Assembly (NCBI GenBank): GCA_031413495.1
Contig: JANOFE010000139.1
Span: 1-30,350, forward strand
Reading direction: 5' to 3'
From: JACMNW01 sp031413495
GTDB taxonomy: Bacteria; Pseudomonadota; Alphaproteobacteria; Rhodobacterales; Rhodobacteraceae
Length of the DNA stretch: 30,350 nucleotides
Shown: one piece after another, positions 25,136 through 30,350 of the stretch
Numbering within the stretch: the first letter of the stretch is position 1
Layout of the letters: every line of letters starts with the position of its first letter
Notes under the pieces: model-generated
Told to the model about the DNA's origin: nothing
What the model saw: the letters and a program-made list of their open reading frames with translations, nothing else
Databases searched by the model: none
Program-made: the position numbers and the translations under genes

Positions 25136-25800
25136 TGTTGGGCGGCCCCTCTCGTTCTGGCCCGTCTGCCGTTGCCCTGTCAGGGGGTGTGCTTTGGGGG
25201 CTGATCCTGCTGTCGGTCGGGATCGAGGCTCTGCTACAAGCGGCTGATTGCGGGCTTGTGGGCAGCCCACACTGGCGCGGGGTCGCCTATCAGAACGGGG
25301 CATTCTGGGCGGGCCTTTTACACAATTGGCGGCCCAATTACCCGGGCCAGCCTTTGGCAATGTTTCTAAGCTATGCTTTCTTTCATGATGGTCTGGGGCA
25401 TCTGGCGGGGAATATGCTGACGCTGTGGCTGCTGGGGCGCCGCTTGATAGACAAGCTGGGCGCCAAAGTCTTCCTTGTGCTTTATCTCAGTGCAAGTCTT
25501 GGCGGGGGGGTAGGCTTTGGACTGTTGTCACAAAGCCCGCATCCCATGGTCGGGGCCTCGGGCGCCTTGTTTGGCCTTGCGGGTGCCGCGATATGGCTGG
25601 AGGCCACCGAACGGCACAGGCTGGGGATCACGCTTTGGCCAATCGGGGGCGTCATTTTAGGACTTATCTTGCTCAACGCCCTGATGTGGCTGGCTTTAGA
25701 CGGGATTCTGGCTTGGCAAACGCATTTGGGTGGTTTTGTCGCAGGGGTTTTAGTTTGTGCAGTCGGGGTCGCAAAGCAACCCAAGGCTGCTTCCAGGTGA
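25135..25800 (+). CDS. rhomboid family intramembrane serine protease
   Basis: 221 residues. The start at 25135 shares bases with the stop of the upstream gene (TGATG). The rhomboid signature is complete: HLAGN (His89, Asn93), the nucleophile motif VGASGALFGL (Ser142), and His197 in a late membrane helix (THLGGFVAG). About six membrane segments fit the bacterial GlpG-type core. It should cut membrane-anchored substrates within the bilayer; the partner is unknown, though the coupled membrane protein is an obvious candidate to test. Confidence 0.9.
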   Translation: MLGGPSRSGPSAVALSGGVLWGLILLSVGIEALLQAADCGLVGSPHWRGVAYQNGAFWAGLLHNWRPNYPGQPLAMFLSYAFFHDGLGHLAGNMLTLWLLGRRLIDKLGAKVFLVLYLSASLGGGVGFGLLSQSPHPMVGASGALFGLAGAAIWLEATERHRLGITLWPIGGVILGLILLNALMWLALDGILAWQTHLGGFVAGVLVCAVGVAKQPKAASR

Positions 25801-25803
25801 AAA

Positions 25804-25848
25804 ACTGGCACCCTGCCGGGTGCTGCATTTCCATTTCAAATGGCCAGT
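25804..25848. terminator. nested hairpins between convergent genes
   Basis: GCACCC (25808-25813) and GGGTGC (25818-25823) form a 6-bp stem with loop TGCC, followed on the plus strand by a short T-rich stretch. CCATTT and AAATGG (25831-25843) form a second dyad, and ACTGGC/GCCAGT (25804-25809 and 25843-25848) could enclose both. The position between convergent stops at 25800 and 25897 suits a terminator serving one or both genes, but there is no long T-run. Confidence 0.4.
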
Positions 25849-25896
25849 CCCACCGCGTGGCGCAGCATCCAGACACACGCTAAAGCCCGAGCCTGA

Positions 25897-27234
25897 TCAG
25901 GCCTTGGTCACATCCGTCATCGGCAATCCGCGCCGCTTCATCGCGTTGCGGGTGTCAATAATCGGAATACCAAGCGCAGCAAGAGCGGCGTAATCGACTT
26001 CGTCATGATCTGTAGCAATCAGCACGGCATCGAAATCTGCTGCCTTGATATCGGATGCGGCCAGCGAGGTCTTGCCCATGAATTGCGGATATTCTCGCAT
26101 CCGGGGAATACTCGGCACATGCGGGTCATGGAAATCCACCGTTGATCCGGCATCCTGCAACAACGACATCAACCGCACGGACGGGCTTTCGCGCATGTCA
26201 GAGACGTTTTTCTTGTAGGCAATCCCGATGATCAGAATACGCGCCCGGCTCAGGCCGATGCCTAGCTTGCGGTCCAGCACTTCGCGCAGGCGGGCCACCA
26301 CGTAATTGGGCATATTGGAATTGATCTCACCCGCCAGTTCGATGAACCGGGTGGACAGTTCATACTCCCGCGCCTTCCACGTCAAATAAAACGGATCAAT
26401 CGGGATGCAATGCCCGCCCAGACCGGGGCCGGGATAAAAGGGCATGAACCCGAAGGGCTTAGTCGCCGCCCCGTCGATCACTTCCCAGACATCAATATCC
26501 ATTTTGTCGAAAATCATCTTCAACTCGTTCACCAGCGCGATGTTCACCGCGCGGAAGATGTTTTCGGTGATCTTCACCGCCTCTGCGGTCTGGGTGGTCG
26601 ACACCGGCACCACCTTGTCCACGACGATCTGGTAGAACGCTTCAACCAACTGCCCCGCCTCAGGCCCGTCACCCGCCACAATCTTCGGAATCGTCGCGGT
26701 GCGGAATTTGGCATTGCCCGGATCTTCGCGCTCTGGCGAAAAGCCGATGAAAATATCACGCCCCGGAACCAGCCCTGATTTGGCCAGAATGGGCGTCATC
26801 ACATCGGCTGTCGTGCCAGGGTAAGTCGTTGATTCCAAAACTACAAGTGTGGACGGTGACAGATTTTTCGCAATCACCTCGGCGGTGTTTTCGATATAAG
26901 ACAAATCCGGGTCGCGGTGCGCGGTCAGCGGGGTTGGCACGCAGATGACAATCACATCCATCTTTGCCAGTCCGGCAAAATCGGTGGTCCAGGCCACGGA
27001 CCCTGCCGCCTTCAGACTGGCCAGATCCGCGCTGTCCACCGCCTCGATATAGCTTTGGGCGGCATCAAGCTTGGTGATCTTGCCGGCATCGACATCAAAG
27101 CCGGTAACATGCAAGCCACGCTTGGCCGCTGTCACCCCCAAAGGCAGGCCGACATAACCAAGGCCAATGATGCCAACGGCTGCGGTTTTATCCCCGATCT
27201 TGGCAAGCAGGGTTTTGAAATGGGCTTCGGGCAC
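25897..27234 (-). CDS. nucleotide-sugar dehydrogenase, UDP-GlcNAc 6-dehydrogenase type (WbpA-like)
   Basis: Oxidises the C6 hydroxyl of a UDP-hexose to the uronic acid with NAD in two steps. 445 residues from a GTG at 27234, chosen because AGGAGA lies seven bases before it; an upstream GTG at 27255 has no such site. The NAD fold is seen in GIIGLGYVGLPL near the N-terminus, then VCVPTPL-like ICVPTPL, ESTTYPGTT, FSPEREDPGN, Lys221 (VKITEN) and the catalytic Cys276 in PGPGLGGHCIPIDP. FSPEREDPGN favours the UDP-GlcNAc (WbpA/TviB) branch over UDP-glucose dehydrogenase; substrate is inferred from this motif. It is the last gene of the exopolysaccharide run, 125 bases after the ALG13-like gene, and would supply an acidic amino-sugar for the polymer. 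Confidence 0.9.
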   Translation of the reverse strand: MPEAHFKTLLAKIGDKTAAVGIIGLGYVGLPLGVTAAKRGLHVTGFDVDAGKITKLDAAQSYIEAVDSADLASLKAAGSVAWTTDFAGLAKMDVIVICVPTPLTAHRDPDLSYIENTAEVIAKNLSPSTLVVLESTTYPGTTADVMTPILAKSGLVPGRDIFIGFSPEREDPGNAKFRTATIPKIVAGDGPEAGQLVEAFYQIVVDKVVPVSTTQTAEAVKITENIFRAVNIALVNELKMIFDKMDIDVWEVIDGAATKPFGFMPFYPGPGLGGHCIPIDPFYLTWKAREYELSTRFIELAGEINSNMPNYVVARLREVLDRKLGIGLSRARILIIGIAYKKNVSDMRESPSVRLMSLLQDAGSTVDFHDPHVPSIPRMREYPQFMGKTSLAASDIKAADFDAVLIATDHDEVDYAALAALGIPIIDTRNAMKRRGLPMTDVTKA

Positions 27235-27240
27235 TTGGTA

Positions 27241-27246
27241 TCTCCT
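27241..27246 (-). promoter_or_regulatory. ribosome binding site deciding the dehydrogenase start
   Basis: AGGAGA on the minus strand, six bases clear of the GTG at 27234. It falls inside the longer reading frame that would start at 27255, which argues against that earlier start. Confidence 0.7.
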
Positions 27247-27260
27247 TGTCGTCACGTCGT

Positions 27261-27290
27261 GTAAATCGGGGCGTAAATCGGGGTATAAAT
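27261..27290. repeat. tandem 12-base direct repeat upstream of the dehydrogenase
   Basis: GTAAATCGGGGC (27261-27272) is followed directly by GTAAATCGGGGT (27273-27284) and the start of a third degenerate unit (ATAAAT). It lies 27-56 bases before the GTG start in a 125-base gap, where an extra promoter could lie; spaced at 12 bases it could be a regulator site or slippage product. Confidence 0.6.
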
Positions 27291-27359
27291 ATCTGTTCGG
27301 GGTGGCGGTAACGGGGAATTATGCCATTGGAAAGACAGGTCCGTGTCGGCTTGCGGGCA

Positions 27360-27866
27360 TCACTTCCGGCTCTCGGTCAAAAATGCCCGCAGCGCGTCGG
27401 TAAAGCGGGGTTGCGCCAAGTTAGAGATGCGCGCCGCCGCCGGATTGGCCAGATCGGCAAGGGCGCGGTCCAGCACGGGGGCAAGCTGGCTTTCATCTTG
27501 CGCCACATGAATGCCGGGACGACTGCCCAGAATATTCATCGTGGTATATTGGTGGTCATTGCGGGTTTCGCGCAGATGCCCGCGGCGCGGCAGAATGACG
27601 ATTGGCTTTGCCGCTTGCAGCGCGGTCAGGATCGACCCCATGCCCGCATGTGACACGATCAGATCGGCAGCGGCAAAGCGGGCAGCATAGTCGACTGGGG
27701 TCAGGCGCGAGACGAATTCGAAATGCTGCGGCACATAGGCCGCTGCCCCCGGTGCGGTGATCTGGCCAAACAGGGTCTGCCCGGAGGTCTGGGTCGCACA
27801 CCAAGCATCCACCGCGCGCACCAGCCGGTCAAAGGGTTCATGGGTGCCGATGGTCAGAAAGATCAT
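27360..27866 (-). CDS. glycosyltransferase subunit, ALG13/PssE-like (GT28 C-terminal type)
   Basis: 168 residues from the ATG at 27866, which overlaps the stop of the previous gene as ATGA; an open frame extends 21 codons upstream but inside the neighbour. The start MIFLTIGTHEPFDRLV and the donor-binding segment SHAGMGSILTAL...PIVILPRRG are typical of the UDP-sugar-binding half of a split GT28 glycosyltransferase. It needs the membrane-anchored partner encoded just upstream. In rhizobial exopolysaccharide clusters such a pair (PssD/PssE) adds an early sugar, often a uronic acid, to the lipid-linked repeat; the sugar here is not known. Confidence 0.85.
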   Translation of the reverse strand: MIFLTIGTHEPFDRLVRAVDAWCATQTSGQTLFGQITAPGAAAYVPQHFEFVSRLTPVDYAARFAAADLIVSHAGMGSILTALQAAKPIVILPRRGHLRETRNDHQYTTMNILGSRPGIHVAQDESQLAPVLDRALADLANPAAARISNLAQPRFTDALRAFLTESRK

Positions 27867-28333
27867 AGCACCGACCCCAGAAATTGCGGCCCTTCCGGCT
27901 TTGCCAGATGTTCCCACTGCGTCAGCCACAGATCAGCATATCGGCGCGCCTGTTGGCCGGACAGTGACAGTTCTTCCGCATTGGCCATGCTATCAATCCA
28001 GATTGTGCGCGCGCCAAACAGCCGCCCCAGCCGTAGCGCGAAATAGCCCGGTGCCGCCCCAGTGGTGATCACCGCATCGGGGCGTACCCGCGCCATCACA
28101 AGTGTCAGTTCCACCAGTTGCTTGATCAGCTTTCGCTTGTGCCAACGGTTGCCTTCGGTGATCACCCTAAAATCTGGGACAGGGTTACCCGCTTCCACCA
28201 GCGTCTGATGCAGGCCTGGGTCCGTCGTCACGTAAGTGACATCGAACCCTTCCCAGGCCGGGCGCAGCCGCATCAGTTGCACCCAATGCCCCCCGGCCGA
28301 GGCCACAGCCATAATGCGGGTTTTACGTGTCAT
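27863..28333 (-). CDS. glycosyltransferase subunit, ALG14/PssD-like
   Basis: 156 residues. SAGGHWVQLMRL near the N-terminus and ITTGAAPGYFALRLGRLFGARTIWIDSMAN are hallmarks of the ALG14/PssD family, which binds the acceptor and recruits the catalytic ALG13-like partner to the membrane. The gene overlaps the deacetylase gene before it and the ALG13-like gene after it by four bases each, so all three are tightly coupled. Confidence 0.85.
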   Translation of the reverse strand: MTRKTRIMAVASAGGHWVQLMRLRPAWEGFDVTYVTTDPGLHQTLVEAGNPVPDFRVITEGNRWHKRKLIKQLVELTLVMARVRPDAVITTGAAPGYFALRLGRLFGARTIWIDSMANAEELSLSGQQARRYADLWLTQWEHLAKPEGPQFLGSVL

Positions 28334-29049
28334 GCGGGGGCTCCGGTTTTGGGGGAATTAAGCAGATCGCCAAGTCGCAAGATACGATAGTCGTTGGCAC
28401 CAGCAAAGCTGATCAACGCCTCTGTCAGCGCCAGCAGATACGCTGGATGTGCCGCAGGGTCAGGGCCACGGCGTGGCAGACCAAAATCATGCATCAGCAC
28501 GACGCCACCGCCTTTTTGATCAATCTCGGTCAGGATGTCTGCCACTGGCCTGCGATCCCAGCTGTCTTGCGGATCAATGGTCCAAAAGGCAAACCGCTGC
28601 CCCAGACCCGCCATCAAGGTGCCAAGCGTGGTTTTGCCATAGGGCGGGCGGAAAAGCCGGGTTGACACGCCCAACCTATCTAGCGTTTGCCGTCCCGCAA
28701 CCAGATCGTGCATCGCCCCCCAAGGCGTGGTTTTCCAGGCATTAGAATGATTTTGGGTATGGCTGCCAATTTCATGCCCCTCACCAACCAGTCGTGTCAC
28801 AAGGGCAGGATGCATCTGGGCACAGCCACCAATCATGAAAAAAGTGGCCTTTGCACCATGCTGTGTCAACAGATCGGCCACAGTCGGCGTCATGCCCGCG
28901 CTGGGGCCATCATCATAAGTCAAGACAATGGCGCGGTGTTGCTTGCAGAGCCGCTCCAGCCGCGCAGTCACTATCCTGCGATGCAGCAGGGGAAGCCCAA
29001 ACCAGGTCAGCGCTATCGCAAAAAGAAAGGCCGGGCCCCAAATCATCAT
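28330..29049 (-). CDS. polysaccharide deacetylase (NodB/CE4 family), membrane anchored
   Basis: About 239 residues; the ATGs at 29049 and 29046 are both possible starts, each with a weak ribosome site. An N-terminal hydrophobic stretch (residues about 2-22) should anchor it in the inner membrane. The CE4 motifs are present: TYDDGP (Asp46, Asp47), HTQNH (His97, His101) binding the metal, RPPYG (135-139) and MHDFG (His186). The enzyme removes N- or O-acetyl groups from a sugar polymer; with the neighbouring UDP-GlcNAc-type dehydrogenase and glycosyltransferases, the exopolysaccharide made here is the likely substrate. Confidence 0.9.
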   Translation of the reverse strand: MMIWGPAFLFAIALTWFGLPLLHRRIVTARLERLCKQHRAIVLTYDDGPSAGMTPTVADLLTQHGAKATFFMIGGCAQMHPALVTRLVGEGHEIGSHTQNHSNAWKTTPWGAMHDLVAGRQTLDRLGVSTRLFRPPYGKTTLGTLMAGLGQRFAFWTIDPQDSWDRRPVADILTEIDQKGGGVVLMHDFGLPRRGPDPAAHPAYLLALTEALISFAGANDYRILRLGDLLNSPKTGAPA

Positions 29050-29325
29050 CACTCTGAAACCCCAAACACCAAACCAGCGGTCTGGTAGCGTTCAATGGGT
29101 GTGACGGTCAATCCATTTGATGCTGCCCCCACCCGCTTGCGACAGGGGCTTGCACAGCCCCTTCCGCGTGTCTTGAGGGCCGATGAGATTGGTTTAGCAC
29201 AGAGGGGCACTATTATTTCCATTTTGGAAAGTATTCTCTGAAAATATAAAGATTGTTTAGGCAAAATAATGGCGCGACGGTTTAAATGTGATCCGTCTTT
29301 TTCAAAGACAGCCCCCACCAAGCTG
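29050..29325. other. 276-base gap between GT2 and deacetylase genes
   Basis: This is AT-rich for the window at 29205-29290. It holds a dyad TTTCCA-TTT-TGGAAA (29216-29230) and a small hairpin GTCTTT-TTC-AAAGAC (29295-29309) just after the GT2 stop, which could be a weak terminator though no T-run follows. A promoter for the deacetylase-to-dehydrogenase genes is expected here; I cannot point to a convincing -35/-10 pair. A 97-codon minus-strand frame over the gap has no recognisable protein character. Confidence 0.5.
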
Positions 29326-30201
29326 TCAGATCGTAAGGCCAAAGGCTTGTCGCAACATCCACCCCATGCGCAAAAAACGCAGTCGCATCAGCGTGGCTGC
29401 CGCTGCCATTCGCTCGGACGTGCTTGCCAGTTTCGAACTAAACAGGGTCTTTGGCAGATGTGCCAGCGCCGAGACCGGCATCGCCAGCCCGCGCAAACCC
29501 CAGCGCAGCCGATCTGACCGGGAAAATCCGTTCGAGGCGCAAAGTTCCCGCGTCAGGCGATGCCATTTGTGACGCAGCGCCGCCCAATCAGACCGAGAAG
29601 GATGGCTGACGACAAGCCCGTCTTCATAGATCAGCCTATAGCCCTTAGCGACTGCGCGCATGCTCCAATCGCGATCTTCGGACACGCCATTGACGAAATC
29701 GCCCACATCCGCAAACACATCGCGCCGTGTCACCAGATTGCCCGCCCCGGTAAAACCCTGCACTTCGATATAATTACGGAAGTTGAAGGCGAACACCGCC
29801 TCGAATGCCTCGGCTCCAGACCTTGGCGGCGGGGTTTCATCAAACACATCGACACGCCCGCCAATCAGATCGGCCCGAGGCTGCACAAGGCGCGCCATAT
29901 CAAGCCAATCTGGTGCCGCAACGCAGTCTGCATCAATAAAAATCAAAACCGGGGCTGTTGTCTCACGCACACCGCGGTTGCGGGCTGCAGCAGCACCTTT
30001 TTCGGGCTCGATGAGGAAGCGCACCATTGGAAAGGCCGTGCGCAGAGCGTCTAGGCTTTGGCTGGACCCGTTGTCGACCACGACAAGATCGACGCCCCGC
30101 AGATCGCTGCTTGCCAAAACCGCCAGACAGCGTTCCAGCCGGACAACATCATTGTAATGCGGGATGATGACAGCTGCGTCAGGTCGGTCCGGGCCAGACA
30201 T
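29326..30201 (-). CDS. family 2 glycosyltransferase
   Basis: 291 residues from the ATG at 30201, preceded by AAAGGGGG; a GTG ten codons earlier is less likely. The GT-A fold is seen in AVIIPHYND, LVVVDNGSS, EKGAAAARNRG and the metal-binding FIDADC (Asp90, Asp92). GAGNLVTRRDVF and SEDRDW supply the acceptor-side and ED motifs. The C-terminal 90 residues are basic and amphipathic and probably lie on the inner membrane. It adds one sugar to the exopolysaccharide repeat unit; which one is not visible. The gene follows the kinase gene end at 30247 after 45 bases. Confidence 0.88.
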   Translation of the reverse strand: MSGPDRPDAAVIIPHYNDVVRLERCLAVLASSDLRGVDLVVVDNGSSQSLDALRTAFPMVRFLIEPEKGAAAARNRGVRETTAPVLIFIDADCVAAPDWLDMARLVQPRADLIGGRVDVFDETPPPRSGAEAFEAVFAFNFRNYIEVQGFTGAGNLVTRRDVFADVGDFVNGVSEDRDWSMRAVAKGYRLIYEDGLVVSHPSRSDWAALRHKWHRLTRELCASNGFSRSDRLRWGLRGLAMPVSALAHLPKTLFSSKLASTSERMAAAATLMRLRFLRMGWMLRQAFGLTI

Positions 30202-30241
30202 CGTCAAGCCCCCTTTCAGCGCAGCAACCACTGGGCAACCA

Positions 30242-30267
30242 GGGGTCTATTCATAACCATAGACCCC
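30242..30267. terminator. 9-bp perfect hairpin over the kinase stop codon
   Basis: GGGGTCTAT (30242-30250) and ATAGACCCC (30259-30267) are perfect inverted copies with an 8-base loop, and the stop codon of the partial kinase gene lies in one arm. No T-run follows on the minus strand, so it may be a 3'-end stabiliser or attenuator before the GT2 gene instead of a full terminator. Confidence 0.4.
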
Positions 30268-30350
30268 GTCATTGTAGCGGCATTTGTTCAGGACCACTCC
30301 CATCACATTGGTCAGTTCCGCCACTTGACGCTCGGCCTGATCAATCTGTT
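30247..30350 (-). CDS. C-terminal end of a polysaccharide tyrosine kinase/chain-length protein (partial)
   Basis: The last 33 residues of a minus-strand gene enter from the right edge: QIDQAERQVAELTNVMGVVL followed by NKCRYNDGVYGYE and a TAG stop at 30247. A hydrophobic GVVLNK strand followed by a Tyr-rich tail is typical of the C-terminus of BY-kinases (Wzc/ExoP/CapB type), where the tail tyrosines are autophosphorylated and control polymer length. The piece is short, so the family call is moderate, but the exopolysaccharide neighbours agree with it. Confidence 0.65.
   Translation of the reverse strand, partial: QIDQAERQVAELTNVMGVVLNKCRYNDGVYGYE

Noticed and set aside
29053..29200. TTGACC on the minus strand as the -35 of a promoter for the deacetylase
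   Set aside because: No acceptable -10 hexamer lies at 16-18 bases.
29049..29342. 97-codon minus-strand open frame across the gap before the deacetylase
   Set aside because: It overlaps the end of the GT2 gene in another frame, has no recognisable motif and low-complexity basic composition; it looks like chance.

Overview
The window (about 60% GC by eye, densely packed genes, alphaproteobacterial codon use) looks like chromosomal DNA of a Rhodobacterales/Roseobacter-type marine alphaproteobacterium. This placement rests on gene style and protein resemblance only; there is no rRNA or other phylogenetic marker, and I see no tRNA, CRISPR array, insertion sequence or phage gene.

Layout. (1) Positions 1-530, plus strand: the 3' part of an alpha/beta hydrolase gene. 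(2) Positions 572-24133, minus strand: one long biosynthetic operon, read from 24133 down to 572. In transcription order it encodes a 3451-residue NRPS/PKS hybrid (A-PCP-KS-AT-ACP-aminotransferase-C-A-PCP-TE), a Sfp-type phosphopantetheinyl transferase, a SAM methyltransferase, a CPBP-fold membrane protein whose protease residues are missing, an unusual NRPS loading-type protein (formyltransferase, half a condensation domain, an adenylation domain interrupted by a luciferase-like monooxygenase, PCP), and a 2032-residue PKS (KS-AT-KR-DH-PCP-TE). (3) 24134-24526: a divergent intergenic region with two dyad sequences. (4) 24527-25800, plus strand: a conserved membrane protein translationally coupled to a rhomboid protease. 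(5) 25897-30350, minus strand: exopolysaccharide genes in transcription order: end of a BY-type tyrosine kinase/chain-length gene, GT2 glycosyltransferase, NodB-type deacetylase, ALG14-like and ALG13-like glycosyltransferase subunits, and a UDP-GlcNAc-type dehydrogenase.

How the biosynthetic genes may work together (inference). By manual ten-residue code reading, the first adenylation domain of the 3451-residue protein reads DALWLGGTFK (valine-like) and the second reads VDWLFSLADK (very close to the beta-alanine code). The KS-AT-ACP-aminotransferase block between them would extend valine by one malonyl unit and turn the beta-keto group into a beta-amine, so the first line would make a 3,4-diamino-acyl-beta-alanine and release it by its own TE. 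The second pair of proteins starts from a glycine-like unit (code DILQMGMIWK) that meets a formyltransferase and an embedded flavin monooxygenase, then passes to a PKS with KR placed before DH and a second TE. Two starter modules and two TEs in one operon suggest two chains joined late, or one TE acting as a transfer enzyme. I do not recognise the whole cluster as the pathway of a known compound; it is the best candidate for an undescribed system here.
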